Made by a program: the position numbers and the translations under genes. This document shows positions 15,527-24,313 of a DNA stretch of 43,317 nucleotides, piece after piece. The stretch spans positions 1-43,317 of the forward strand of contig JAUIIR010000033.1 of NCBI GenBank assembly GCA_030431485.1, written 5' to 3'. Below the pieces are notes generated by a model. The model did no database searches, was not told the origin of the DNA, and was given only the letters and a program-made list of their open reading frames with translations. This DNA comes from Alphaproteobacteria bacterium. GTDB taxonomy: Bacteria > Pseudomonadota > Alphaproteobacteria > Rhodobacterales > Rhodobacteraceae. Numbering within the stretch: position 1 is the first letter of the stretch; each line of letters opens with the position of its first letter.

Positions 15527-16189
15527 TTAGACACGAAGGACAGCGCCAACGTTGTCGTCGATGCAGAAAGCGTGATCATCGATCCTGAGCTGGCATTGAA
15601 GCTACGCGATGCAGCTGCTCAGACAACGCAAAACGAGGTGATCAGGTTTGTGTCTTTTGACATACTAGGACCACCACCCGAAGAAATCGTTCTTACTCCA
15701 AGCAGTGAGAATTGGCCGGAAGTTGTCAAAAAGCTGAGCGGTCTTGGAGTTGAAACGTGGGAAGCGAGCTACAGTGAGCTGAATGTGCTTGATGGGCATG
15801 GTTGGTCCCTGACGATCCAAGCTGCCAAAATCTCTCTACAAAGCTCAGGTTCGAATGCCTATCCACCGAACTTCGAAGCGGTGAAAGAGGTTATCGAAGG
15901 GGCAGCTGGCCGTTCGGACCGAATTGATCCCGTGCCACCGAAGCCACCAGCAGAGGAGAAGCCTACCCGCTTCCAAGGCACGGTCATGCTGTCAGCAGAT
16001 CGGCCTGCGCGCGACACGCATCAGATTGTTGAAGCCATTGTTGAGTAGTTGACGACGCTCCAAGGGGCCGAGGTTACACTAAGGCTCGAGATAGATGCAG
16101 AGGTCGCTTCTGGCCTCGATCGATCAAAGGTCAGGACACTGTTGGAAAACGCCAACACTCTGAATTTCATAGATAAGGCGATCAAGTGA
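15527..16189 (+). pseudogene. C-terminal relic of a DUF499-type ATPase (defence-associated family)
   Basis: One continuous frame from about 15527 to a TGA at 16187-16189 reads LDTKDSANVVVDAES, then DPELALKLRDAAAQ, a Pro-rich linker, PTRFQGTVMLSADRPARDTHQIVEAIVE, an internal TAG (16046-16048), and then LTTLQGAEVTLRLEIDAEV and LENANTLNFIDKAIK. This order matches my recollection of the C-terminal end of large DUF499 ATP-binding proteins found in phage-defence loci. The ATPase part is missing, replaced on the left by the transposase relic, and the internal stop splits the remaining domain. The first piece could still be translated from the ATC/ATT-region frame at 15572, but it is most likely dead. 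Confidence 0.6.
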
Positions 16190-16403
16190 GCACAAGACGT
16201 CTACGCTTTGGCAAATAGGACACCACAAAAACAGTCGCCAGCGCAGTCACTCGCGAAATGATTGGTTTTCGGCGCCACGGATTCGTTCAGTCAAACCCCA
16301 GACAAGCTGGAAACTAAGGGCTTCTGGAATGGCAGGTAGGAGAGTGCGCGAGATCAGATGCCGCAAATCTTTATTAACCAAATCAATGAGTTATAGTGAT
16401 TAG
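16190..16403. other. junction between the accessory island and tRNA-Ser
   Basis: These 214 bases carry no gene. A DNA end resulting from integration would be expected here because the tRNA 3' end faces this side. I looked for a repeat of the tRNA 3' end and saw none within the window. Confidence 0.4.
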
Positions 16404-16493
16404 TGGCGGAGGCTCAGGGATTCGAACCCTGGGGACGCTCTCACGCCCAACGGTTTTCAAGACCGCCGCATTCGACCACTCTGCCAAACCTCC
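16404..16493 (-). tRNA. tRNA-Ser (anticodon TGA)
   Basis: The minus strand from 16493 folds as a class II tRNA: acceptor GGAGGTT pairs with AGCCTCC, then discriminator G and encoded CCA (16404-16406). The anticodon stem-loop holds CTTGAAA, giving anticodon TGA, a long variable arm follows (GGGCGTGAGAGCGTCC), and the T loop is GTTCGAATC. Ninety bases including CCA. The 3' end points toward the accessory island on its left. Confidence 0.95.
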
Positions 16494-16678
16494 GGTGGCA
16501 GGTGACATAGCCTCACAATTTCGATTCTGAAAGCGGGCGCGAGGGAAAATCTGCGCATTCTTACCGTCAGACTTTTCTTGCTGCACCGAAGACTGTAAGC
16601 TTTGCTCAAAAGAACAAGGGGTGCGGGGTGGCTTGGCCGACGAGCGTCCATCCGGGCACAGCAGAGGGCGAGCAGGCA

Positions 16679-17560
16679 ATGAACATCACGATCATCAATT
16701 CTCGGCTATGGCGCAGGGCGCGTGTCTCGGCTCTTTGTGGGGTTGCATTGGTCAGTCTTGTGGCCTGTGACGGCGTCAACATGCCCGCGTTCCTGCAAGG
16801 CGGTGCAAGCGGAACGGCGGCAGACGGCACGCCCGCTGAGGGCACCCGCGCCACCCGGCTGGTTGAGCGGGATGTCGAAGCGCCCGAAGTCTTTTCCGTC
16901 AATGAGAACGGGCTTTGGGATGGTCGCCCGTCACTTGGTGGTGTTTGGGCCGCGCATCCGGATGTGGCCGAGCCCGAACGCGTGATCATTCGCAACGAGG
17001 CCAACGGCAATTTTGTCATCGGGGCGTTGTTCCGCAAAGAGCGTGAAACGCCGGGTCCGCGGCTGCAAATCTCGTCGGATGCGGCGGCCGCGCTTGGCGT
17101 TCTTGCCGGGGCACCGACACAGCTGAATGTGGTGGCTCTGCGCCGCGAGGAAGTGCCCGATGATGCTACATCGGCACCGCCTCAGGACGCGCCGATTGGG
17201 GATGGCGGCTTTGATGCGCCCACCGATGTGGCGGAAACGACGCTTGACCCGATTGCGGAAACCGCTGCAGCGGCGCTTGACGCCGCACCAAAGCCCACCC
17301 CTGCTCCGGCATCTGCAGCGTCACCGTTGGACAAGCCTTTTATCCAAATCGGTATCTTCAGCATCGAACAGAATGCCAACAATACGGCAACGGCGATGCG
17401 GCAGGCTGGAATGACGCCCACCGTCCTTGAACAGAGCTCAAGCGGCAAGACCTTCTGGCGCGTTCTGGTTGGGCCGGCACAGACCCGCGTAGAACGGAGT
17501 ACGCTGCTTGCCAAGATCAAGGATACCGGCTTTACCGACGCGTATGCCGTCACCAACTGA
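16679..17560 (+). CDS. SPOR-domain lipoprotein
   Basis: The 293-residue protein begins MNITIINSRLWRRARVSALC and has a lipobox ending in LVSLVAC (Cys at about residue 28), so it is a predicted lipoprotein. A low-complexity Ala/Pro/Asp-rich linker (about 150-220) leads to a C-terminal SPOR domain (about 218-293, from KPFIQIGIFSIEQNANNTA to FTDAYAVTN). SPOR domains bind denuded glycan strands at division sites. An upstream in-frame start at 16628 would put a hydrophilic leader before the signal, so 16679 is preferred. It directly precedes the D,D-carboxypeptidase gene by 32 bases, a pairing that fits septal peptidoglycan work. Confidence 0.88.
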   Translation: MNITIINSRLWRRARVSALCGVALVSLVACDGVNMPAFLQGGASGTAADGTPAEGTRATRLVERDVEAPEVFSVNENGLWDGRPSLGGVWAAHPDVAEPERVIIRNEANGNFVIGALFRKERETPGPRLQISSDAAAALGVLAGAPTQLNVVALRREEVPDDATSAPPQDAPIGDGGFDAPTDVAETTLDPIAETAAAALDAAPKPTPAPASAASPLDKPFIQIGIFSIEQNANNTATAMRQAGMTPTVLEQSSSGKTFWRVLVGPAQTRVERSTLLAKIKDTGFTDAYAVTN

Positions 17561-17592
17561 TCCGACCTCGCAGGTATGACAGGAGAGCTGCC

Positions 17593-18765
17593 ATGATCCG
17601 CAAATACCGCAGTCTTGTTTCCGCCGGGCTTGCCGCACTTGTGTTGTCGACAACCTCGGCAGTGGCGTTCGACACACGCGCCTCAGCCGCTTTTGTGCTG
17701 GATGAAAAAACCGGCACCGTCCTGCTGGCCAAGAATGCCGACACCGCTTTGCCCCCGGCCTCGATGTCCAAGCTGATGACGCTTTACATTGCGTTTGAAG
17801 CCGTGCGCGACGGACGGTTGCGTCTGGAAGAGGAGCTGCCCGTCTCGGCTCATGCCAATTCCTTTGGCGGTTCAACACTGTTCTTGCGTCAGGGCGAACG
17901 GGTCAAGGTCGAGGACCTGATCCGGGGCATTATCGTTTTGTCTGGCAATGATGCCTGTGTTGTTCTGGCCGAAGCCCTGTCCCCAGACGGCACCGAAGCC
18001 GGGTTCGCCCGGATGATGACCCAGCGCGCACAACAGTTGGGCATGACGAACTCGACCTTTAAGAATTCGAGCGGCTGGCCTGCAACCGGGCATGTCATGT
18101 CGATGCGTGACCTTACCCTGCTCGCCCGTCACATCATTGAAGATTTCCCCGAATTCTATCCGATGTTTGCGGAAAAGGAGTTCCTGTTCGATGAGGCCGA
18201 GTCCTCGAACCGGTTCAATCGCAATCCGCTCCTGGCCCTGGATATCGGCGCCGACGGTCTCAAGACCGGGCACACACAGGAGGCGGGGTACGGGCTGGTC
18301 GGGTCCGCGAAACAAGGCGACCGCCGGGTGATTTTCACAATCACCGGGCTGGATACAGCACAGGCACGGGCGCAGGAGTCCGAGTCGATCGTCAATTGGG
18401 CGTTCCGCCAGTTTGCAGAGAAAACGGTTACCCGCGCCGGATCAGTCATCGCCGAAGCCGACGTCTGGATGGGTGCAAGCCAAACGGTTGGTCTGATGGC
18501 GAAAGAAGACGTGACGCTGCTTCTGCCCAACACACCCGGACAGGGCGTAACCGCCGAAGTCGTCTATACCGGGCCGATTGAGGCGCCGATTGCCGAAGGG
18601 CGCCAATTGGCCGAGCTGATCATCAGCCCCGAAGGACTTCCGGAACACCGCATCCCGCTTTACGCGGCGAATGCCGTGCCCGCGAGCGGATTTGTTGATC
18701 GCATGATGAGCGTCTCGCAAATGCTGCTTGGCCGTATTCAGGCCCCGGATGAGGGCACGATGTGA
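17593..18765 (+). CDS. dacC: D-alanyl-D-alanine carboxypeptidase (PBP5/6 type)
   Basis: The 390-residue protein has a signal peptide (about 1-26, ending AVAF) and the three serine-peptidase motifs of penicillin-binding proteins: SMSK (57-60, nucleophile Ser57), SGN (117-119) and KTG (224-226). The C-terminal beta domain is about 280-370, with a final amphipathic helix (SGFVDRMMSVSQMLLGRI) that would anchor it to the outer face of the inner membrane. It trims the terminal D-Ala from peptidoglycan stem peptides. It overlaps tmk by four bases (tmk starts GTG at 18762). The symbol dacC is used loosely; dacA-type naming would be equally valid. Confidence 0.93.
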   Translation: MIRKYRSLVSAGLAALVLSTTSAVAFDTRASAAFVLDEKTGTVLLAKNADTALPPASMSKLMTLYIAFEAVRDGRLRLEEELPVSAHANSFGGSTLFLRQGERVKVEDLIRGIIVLSGNDACVVLAEALSPDGTEAGFARMMTQRAQQLGMTNSTFKNSSGWPATGHVMSMRDLTLLARHIIEDFPEFYPMFAEKEFLFDEAESSNRFNRNPLLALDIGADGLKTGHTQEAGYGLVGSAKQGDRRVIFTITGLDTAQARAQESESIVNWAFRQFAEKTVTRAGSVIAEADVWMGASQTVGLMAKEDVTLLLPNTPGQGVTAEVVYTGPIEAPIAEGRQLAELIISPEGLPEHRIPLYAANAVPASGFVDRMMSVSQMLLGRIQAPDEGTM

Positions 18766-19388
18766 GCCGATCCGGGCTGTTTATCAGCTTTGAAGGGATA
18801 GACGGGTCTGGGAAATCAACTCAGGCACGCATGCTGGCAGATCGCTTGCAGCGCGACGGCGTCGACGTTGTACACACCCGCGAACCCGGAGGCAGCCCGG
18901 GGGCCGAAGAAATCCGTGCGCTTGTCTTGCAGGGCGATCCGGACCGCTGGTCCGCAGAGACGGAAATCCTGCTTTTCACCGCCGCCCGTCGCGATCATCT
19001 CGAAAGGACGATCCTGCCAGCCCTTGACGCCGGCAAGGTTGTGATCTGCGACCGCTTTGCCGATAGCACACGGATGTATCAAGGCCTGTCACGGGGCAAC
19101 CTGCGGGCCAAGGTGGATGCGCTGCACAACCTGATGATCGGCATAGAACCTGATCTGACTCTCTTGATCGATATGGACCCGGAAACAGGGCTCAGCCGCG
19201 CGAAATCGCGACGCGGTATCGAAGAGCGTTTCGAGGACTTCGGAGCATCCTTGCAAGAAGCAATGCGCGCGGGCTTTCTTGCTCTGGCTCACGAATACGC
19301 CAATCGGTTCCGTATCATCAACGGCGCGCGCGATCCCGACGCCGTTGCAGAGGATGTCTGGGCTGCGATAAGCCCGCATCTGACATGA
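18762..19388 (+). CDS. tmk: thymidylate kinase
   Basis: The 208-residue enzyme phosphorylates dTMP to dTDP. Motifs: P-loop GIDGSGKST (12-20), HTREPGG (39-44) for the nucleotide base, CDRFADSTRMYQG (96-108) for dTMP binding, and the LID segment KSRRGIEERFEDF. The start is GTG at 18762, overlapping the carboxypeptidase stop; its own stop overlaps holB (ATGA at 19385-19388). Position in a dac-tmk-holB-tatD run is typical for alphaproteobacteria. Confidence 0.95.
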   Translation: MSRSGLFISFEGIDGSGKSTQARMLADRLQRDGVDVVHTREPGGSPGAEEIRALVLQGDPDRWSAETEILLFTAARRDHLERTILPALDAGKVVICDRFADSTRMYQGLSRGNLRAKVDALHNLMIGIEPDLTLLIDMDPETGLSRAKSRRGIEERFEDFGASLQEAMRAGFLALAHEYANRFRIINGARDPDAVAEDVWAAISPHLT

Positions 19389-20512
19389 GTGACACGACAC
19401 ATCCCGAACCAGACCGCATAGACGGCGCGCCACATCCGCGCGAGACGGTCAAACTTTACGGACAGGACGCGGCACAGGCGGACTTTCTGCAAGCCTTCAG
19501 CACTGATCGGCTGCACCACGGTTGGCTTGTCACGGGACCGCGGGGTGTGGGCAAAGCAACGCTTGCCTGGCAGATCGCACGCTTCCTATTGGCGACGCCC
19601 CCCCAGGAAGACGACGGTCTCTTCGGCGCACCACCACCACCTTCAGACCTGCATATTCCAGAGGATCATCCGGTCGCACGCCGCATGCTTGCAGGGTCGG
19701 AACCGGGTCTGTTTTCCCTGCGCCGCCCCTACGATGAAAAGGCCAAACGTCTGAAGGCCCAGATCACCGTTGACGAAGTGCGCAAGCTCAAAAGCTTTTT
19801 TGCATTGTCGGCGGCGGATGGCGGGCGCCGAGTGGTCATTGTCGATGCTGCCGACGACATGAATGTCAACGCGGCCAACGCGATTCTCAAGCTGCTAGAA
19901 GAACCGCCCGAGCGGACAACGTTGCTTTTGGTCAGCCACCAACCTTCGCGATTGTTGCCAACGATCCGGTCGCGCTGCCGCGAATTGCGATTGGCCCCGC
20001 TGAATCCCGCAGACATGGCGCAAGCACTTGCCGCGACCGAGATTGACCAGACCGTGTCCGACCCCGCTGCTTTGGCTGCATTGTCCGGTGGCTCTGTGGG
20101 TGAAGCTGTGCGCCTGATGCAGCAGGACGGACTCAAACTCTATTCCGACCTCATCAAGCTGCTCTCCACCCTGCCGGACCTCAGCCGCCCAAATGCCATC
20201 GCGTTGGCCGAAAGCGCCGCAGGACGCGGCAAGGAGGAACGGCTCGACCTGCTTCTGGGCTTGTTTGACCGCGCGATGACACGTCTTGCCAGAACAGGCG
20301 CGACAGGCCACCCACCCGATCCTGAGGCAGCAGCGCAGGAAGCACAGACTTTCCAGCGCCTATGCCCCTCGCCTGCCACCGCCCGGCAATGGGCGCAACT
20401 GGCACAGGATCAGGGGGAACGCTTGCGCCACGGGCGCGCGGTGAATGTCGAGGCGGGGTCGCTTCTGCTGTCCAGCTTCCTTGCCCTTCAGGAAGGCTGC
20501 CCCAGGTCGTAA
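19385..20512 (+). CDS. holB: DNA polymerase III subunit delta'
   Basis: The 375-residue clamp-loader subunit has a Walker A-like GPRGVGKAT (51-59) with Ala in place of the usual Thr/Ser, ITVDEVRKLKSFF, VVIVDAADDMNVNAANAILKLLEEPPERT (the delta'/tau-family region after Walker B) and the SRCRELRLAPL sensor region. It helps load the sliding clamp. It overlaps tmk by four bases. The C-terminal domain is helical as in the family. The TatD gene follows after about 43 bases. Confidence 0.93.
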   Translation: MSDTTHPEPDRIDGAPHPRETVKLYGQDAAQADFLQAFSTDRLHHGWLVTGPRGVGKATLAWQIARFLLATPPQEDDGLFGAPPPPSDLHIPEDHPVARRMLAGSEPGLFSLRRPYDEKAKRLKAQITVDEVRKLKSFFALSAADGGRRVVIVDAADDMNVNAANAILKLLEEPPERTTLLLVSHQPSRLLPTIRSRCRELRLAPLNPADMAQALAATEIDQTVSDPAALAALSGGSVGEAVRLMQQDGLKLYSDLIKLLSTLPDLSRPNAIALAESAAGRGKEERLDLLLGLFDRAMTRLARTGATGHPPDPEAAAQEAQTFQRLCPSPATARQWAQLAQDQGERLRHGRAVNVEAGSLLLSSFLALQEGCPRS

Positions 20513-20555
20513 GCGACGTCTTGACGCTCCTGCCCGCATCCCTGATACCAGCCTC

Positions 20556-21359
20556 ATGTTGACACCACAGATCACCGACAGCCATTGCCATCTGGACTTC
20601 CCGGATTTCAACGACGAACGTCCCGAGGTGATCGCCCGGGCGATTGAGGCCGGCGTGCGCCGCATGGTCACGATCTGCACCCGCCTGCGGTTGGAACCGC
20701 AAGTGCGCGCAATTGCCGAAGCGTTTGATCCTGTGTTCTACGCCGCTGGGACCCACCCGATGAGCGCGGCGGATGAGCCGATGGCGACGGTCGATGAGCT
20801 GGTGAAACTGGCCCAGCACCCGAAATTTGTCGGCATCGGCGAAACCGGGCTGGATTACCACTACACCGCCGAAAGCGCTGACGTTCAGAAAACTTCGCTG
20901 AAGGTCCATATCGAGGCAGCGCAGGAAACCGGCTTGCCGCTGATTATCCACGCCCGTGCCGCTGATGACGACATGGCACAGATCCTCACCGAAGGCTTCA
21001 AGGCCAAGCCCTATACCTGTGTGATGCATTGCTTTTCGTCGTCCGCGGAACTGGCCCGCGCCGCATTGGACCTTGGGTTCTACCTGTCGATGTCCGGCAT
21101 CGCCGCCTTCCCCAAAAGCCAGGAGCTGCGCGACATCTTCGCAATTGCGCCGGTGGACCGGGTGTTGGTGGAAACAGACAGCCCCTACCTCGCGCCGCCT
21201 CCCCATCGCGGAAAGCGCAATGAACCGGCCTACACGGCGCAAACTGCCCGCGTCGGAGCAGATGTGTTCGGCATGGACTATGCCGATTTCGCCGCGCAAA
21301 CCGAGGCAAACTTCGAATGCCTGTTCTGGAAAGCCGCGCAATATGAGGCAGCTGCATAA
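20556..21359 (+). CDS. TatD-family metal-dependent hydrolase
   Basis: The 267-residue protein is a TatD/YcfH-type amidohydrolase: DSHCHLD with metal ligands His10 and His12, AGTHPMSA, GIGETGLDYHY with Glu96, PLIIHARAADDDM, VMHCFSSS and VLVETDSPYLAP. Related enzymes have 3'-5' DNase activity, and one role proposed is DNA repair or tRNA/DNA trimming. The ATG at 20556 starts directly at the conserved motif; an earlier in-frame start at 20445 lies inside holB and adds a basic, unrelated leader. The stop overlaps the start of the next gene (TAATG). Confidence 0.93.
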   Translation: MLTPQITDSHCHLDFPDFNDERPEVIARAIEAGVRRMVTICTRLRLEPQVRAIAEAFDPVFYAAGTHPMSAADEPMATVDELVKLAQHPKFVGIGETGLDYHYTAESADVQKTSLKVHIEAAQETGLPLIIHARAADDDMAQILTEGFKAKPYTCVMHCFSSSAELARAALDLGFYLSMSGIAAFPKSQELRDIFAIAPVDRVLVETDSPYLAPPPHRGKRNEPAYTAQTARVGADVFGMDYADFAAQTEANFECLFWKAAQYEAAA

Positions 21360-22162
21360 TGGGCGAGATGCGTTTCACCATCCTCGGCTGCGGATCGTCC
21401 GGCGGCGTGCCTCGCCTTGGCGGCATCTGGGGGGCCTGTGACCCGGCGAACCCGAAGAACGTGCGCCGCCGCTGTTCCATGTTGGTTGAGCGCGTCACAG
21501 ACGCAGGCACCACCCGCGTTCTGATCGACACAAGCCCCGACATGCGCGCCCAATTGCTAAGCGCCGGAGTCGGAGAACTTGACGCCGTGGTCTACACCCA
21601 CAGCCATGCCGACCATGTTCACGGCCTCGACGATCTGCGCATGATTGTCTTCAACATGAAGAAGCGCTTGCCTGTCTGGGCCGATGGCGACACGCAGAAC
21701 GACCTCTATTCGCGCTTTGGCTATGCCTTTGTGCAACCGTCCGACAGCCCTTACCCGCCAATCCTGGACATGAACACGATAAAAGGGCCGGTTCAGATCG
21801 ACGGTGCAGGCGGCACCGTGACGTTGACGCCCTTCGAAGTGAACCACGGCAGTATCGACGCCCTGGGATTTCGCATTGGCGACCTTGCCTATCTACCTGA
21901 TGTCGCCAGCATTCCCGAGGATGTCTGGGACACGTATCTGCAGGATCTTGATGTCTGGATTCTTGATGCCCTGCGCCGCGATCCGCATCCGACCCATGCC
22001 CATCTCGCCAAATCGCTGGAATGGATGGAGCGCGCCAAACCGCGACGCGGTGTCCTGACCAACATGCATGTCGATCTCGACTACGCGACTGTCGAAGCCG
22101 AGACCCCCGACCACATCACACCAGCCTTTGACGGCATGGTGATCACCCAGCCACTGGCGTGA
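21359..22162 (+). CDS. MBL-fold metallohydrolase (PhnP-like)
   Basis: The 267-residue protein has a metallo-beta-lactamase fold: FTILGCGSSGGVPR at the N-terminus, the metal motif HSHADH (81-86) in VVYTHSHADHVHGLDD, a later His in EVNHG, an Asp in YLPDVASIPEDVWD and a final His in TNMHVDLDY. The GCGSSGG opening and the TSPDMRAQLL segment resemble PhnP-like cyclic phosphodiesterases and the tatD-linked hydrolases of alphaproteobacteria. The substrate is unknown. Start ATG at 21359 overlaps the tatD stop. AEC transporter follows after 46 bases. Confidence 0.9.
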   Translation: MGEMRFTILGCGSSGGVPRLGGIWGACDPANPKNVRRRCSMLVERVTDAGTTRVLIDTSPDMRAQLLSAGVGELDAVVYTHSHADHVHGLDDLRMIVFNMKKRLPVWADGDTQNDLYSRFGYAFVQPSDSPYPPILDMNTIKGPVQIDGAGGTVTLTPFEVNHGSIDALGFRIGDLAYLPDVASIPEDVWDTYLQDLDVWILDALRRDPHPTHAHLAKSLEWMERAKPRRGVLTNMHVDLDYATVEAETPDHITPAFDGMVITQPLA

Positions 22163-22208
22163 GGCCACCTGTACGATACGACGGGCGAACCGGACGGATG
22201 CACATCTG

Positions 22209-23144
22209 ATGCAGGCGCTGATCGACATCATCCTGCCCGTCTTTCTGGTCATCGGCTTTGGCTATCTGGTTGCATGGCGCGGCTTGCTGGCTGCCTCGTC
22301 CATCGACGGGCTGATGTCGTTTACCCAGAACGTGGCGATCCCGTGCCTGCTGTTCCGGGCAATCTGGACGCTTGATCTGGGAGACAGTTTCTCACTGCCC
22401 CTACTCATCAGTTTCTACACTGGATCCCTGACCTGCTTCACCGTGGGGCTTTTTGGCGCGCGGTACCTGTTCAACCGCGATTGGGAAGATGCTGTGGCCA
22501 TCGGTTTTGCCTGCCTCTTCGCGAACTCCGTCCTGCTCGGTCTTGCCATCACTGAACGCGCATTTGGACCGGACTCGCTCTCGGCCAACTACGCCATCAT
22601 CGCGCTGCATTCGCCGTTCTGTTACGGGCTGGGCATCACCGTCATGGAGTTCGTGCGCGCCCGAGCCTCAGGGCAGCCCAACCGGAACCTGCCGCTGATT
22701 GTGGCCAAAGCGATGTTCCGCAATGCGCTGGTGATCGGAATCGCCCTTGGTGCGGTGTTCAACCTGTTGAATGTCACCCTGCCCGTACCGTTTACTGACG
22801 CGCTCGACATGATGGTGCGCACCGCTCTGCCAGCGGCGCTGTTCGCTCTGGGAGGCGTGCTGTACCGATACCGTCCCGAGGGCGACATCCGCATCATCCT
22901 GTTTGTCTGCGCGATCAGTCTGATCCTGCACCCCTCAATCACCTGGACCCTCGGCACCGCTTTCGATCTCGACGACAGTGCTTTCCGCAGTGCCGTGATC
23001 ACCGCCGCGATGGCGCCGGGTGTCAATTGCTATGTGTTTGCCAATATCTACGGCCGGGCCCGGCGAGTGGCGGCGTCCTCGGTGCTTTTGGCAAGCGCGT
23101 TGTCGGTGGTCACAGCATGGCTCTGGTTGGGCACGTTGCCCTGA
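22209..23144 (+). CDS. AEC-family (auxin efflux carrier-like) transporter
   Basis: The 311-residue inner-membrane protein has about ten hydrophobic helices split in two bundles of five, separated by a hydrophilic loop near residues 145-160 (RARASGQPNRNLPLIVAKAMFRNALV). The opening DIILPVFLVIGFGYLVAWRGLL and the LPAALFALGGVL segment are typical of AEC permeases (malate/malonate or other small-molecule export). The substrate is unknown. It follows the MBL hydrolase gene closely and may be read through from the same operon. Confidence 0.88.
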   Translation: MQALIDIILPVFLVIGFGYLVAWRGLLAASSIDGLMSFTQNVAIPCLLFRAIWTLDLGDSFSLPLLISFYTGSLTCFTVGLFGARYLFNRDWEDAVAIGFACLFANSVLLGLAITERAFGPDSLSANYAIIALHSPFCYGLGITVMEFVRARASGQPNRNLPLIVAKAMFRNALVIGIALGAVFNLLNVTLPVPFTDALDMMVRTALPAALFALGGVLYRYRPEGDIRIILFVCAISLILHPSITWTLGTAFDLDDSAFRSAVITAAMAPGVNCYVFANIYGRARRVAASSVLLASALSVVTAWLWLGTLP

Positions 23145-23264
23145 CTTTTATCTACATGTTGCGTCATGCACCGGTCGCACCGCGAATAGGCGGGCGCGAA
23201 TTCGGAACAGTTTGTGCAAGCAGCGCGTTGATAACGTGAACCGCTGCCAAACGGAAACCAAACC

Positions 23265-23546
23265 ATGACACGCTTGATTGCCATATTGCTGTTGACCCTC
23301 ACCCCTTTCCGCCTTGCTGCGGACACGCTGCCCGAGGTGATCGGAACCTATGTGACGGATTTCGACGTGGTTCAACTTGCGCCTGAGGACGAACACACAA
23401 TCCGCGACATTCACGCTCGCGCAGACCTGTCTCATGGCATGAAGCTGTTGATGATCCACGACGAGTTGTTGAACGCCGGAGCGTTGAAACACGCAAACGT
23501 ACACGCGATTACGCCTGAGCCGTTCCAACTGTCTCAAGCAGACTGA
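23265..23546 (+). CDS. exported hypothetical protein, 93 aa
   Basis: The protein opens with a clear signal peptide (MTRLIAILLLTLTPFRLAADT, cleavage probably after the LAA) and continues as a short, acidic and His-containing mature chain (about 73 residues) with no recognised domain. The ATG at 23265 has no strong ribosome site. A terminator lies 25 bases after its stop, so the transcript ends here. Confidence 0.6.
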   Translation: MTRLIAILLLTLTPFRLAADTLPEVIGTYVTDFDVVQLAPEDEHTIRDIHARADLSHGMKLLMIHDELLNAGALKHANVHAITPEPFQLSQAD

Positions 23547-23571
23547 ACCCTTTTCGTCAGACAAAAAAAAA

Positions 23572-23601
23572 CGCGCCTCAAGGAGGCGCGCTTTTTGTTT
23601 T
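23572..23601 (+). terminator. Rho-independent terminator
   Basis: A perfect 8-base stem CGCGCCTC/GAGGCGCG (23572-23579 with 23583-23590) and a three-base loop is followed by CTTTTTGTTTT. An A-tract precedes it, so it could also work on the opposite strand. It ends the transcript of the exported 93-residue protein gene. Confidence 0.85.
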
Positions 23602-23641
23602 CATAGCCATTTGACACCTTCAGAAAGACAGCGTATGAATA

Positions 23642-23661
23642 TTGTATCCAAACGGATACAA
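23642..23661. promoter_or_regulatory. perfect palindromic operator at the start of the GntR gene
   Basis: TTGTATCC (23642-23649) and GGATACAA (23654-23661) form a perfect 8-base inverted repeat with a four-base spacer. It ends one base before the ATG at 23663. TTGTATAC-type palindromes are typical binding sites of GntR/FCD regulators, so this is most likely the autoregulatory site of the adjacent gene. It takes the place of a ribosome site: no Shine-Dalgarno sequence is visible. Confidence 0.75.
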
Positions 23662-23662
23662 A

Positions 23663-24313
23663 ATGACTGATCCCAAAACCCACCCCTTTTCCAGCGGTGA
23701 AGCCGCCTATGGCAGCCTCATCGACGCGTTACGCAGCGGCGATTACGCACCCGGTGACCGGCTGCGGGAAGAAGACGTGGCCAAGCGCCTGAACCTGTCC
23801 CGCACACCGGTCCGTGAGGCGCTGCGCAAGCTGGAAAACAACGGCATTGTCGAACACCGGCCCCGAATAGGCGCGGTGATCCGCAAACTCTCACAAACCG
23901 AGATTGTCGAGCTTTACGAGATGCGGATTGTCCTGGAACGCACCGCAGCCCGGATGGCTGCACAACATGGCTCTGCCGCCGAATTCGACGCGCTGGACGA
24001 TATGAACGCCCGCATTCTGGATGCACAGGACACGCCCACCCTCGGCGCCGCAATCAATCAGGACTTTCACGCAGCACTCTACAGAGCGGCGCGCAATAGG
24101 TTCCTTCTGGCCTCGGCCGAGGCAGTGAACAATGCGCTGATCCTGCTGGGACCAACCACCTATATCGATCCAGACCGTATCCGCATCGTGGTGTCGCAGC
24201 ATGCGGACGTGACAACCGCCCTGCGCCAGCGCGACGGCGACCGCGCCGCAGAGGCTGCAGAGGCGCATCTGCAAACCTCGCTGCGGTACCGTCTCAAAGG
24301 TCTGTCCACGTGA
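23663..24313 (+). CDS. GntR-family transcriptional regulator, FCD type
   Basis: The 216-residue protein has an N-terminal winged helix (LREEDVAKRLNLSRTPVREALRKLENNGIVEH, about residues 36-70) and a C-terminal helical FCD ligand domain (about 85-210) with LYEMRIVLERTAARMAA, NQDFHAALYRAARN and a final helical repeat. FCD regulators usually sense carboxylates or sugar acids. The ATG at 23663 is used; a TTG at 23642 in the same frame would overlap the palindrome. The gene overlaps the AbrB-family gene by four bases (GTG at 24310), which is its likely target. Confidence 0.9.
   Translation: MTDPKTHPFSSGEAAYGSLIDALRSGDYAPGDRLREEDVAKRLNLSRTPVREALRKLENNGIVEHRPRIGAVIRKLSQTEIVELYEMRIVLERTAARMAAQHGSAAEFDALDDMNARILDAQDTPTLGAAINQDFHAALYRAARNRFLLASAEAVNNALILLGPTTYIDPDRIRIVVSQHADVTTALRQRDGDRAAEAAEAHLQTSLRYRLKGLST

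Noticed and set aside
12700..16500. attL/attR duplication of the tRNA-Ser 3' end
   Set aside because: I looked for the tRNA 3' sequence around GATTCGAACCCT at the left side of the island and found no second copy in the window.
20181..21341. Long minus-strand frame antisense to holB and tatD
   Set aside because: The sense genes overlap in a known operon order with complete motifs, so the antisense frame is a by-product of codon bias.
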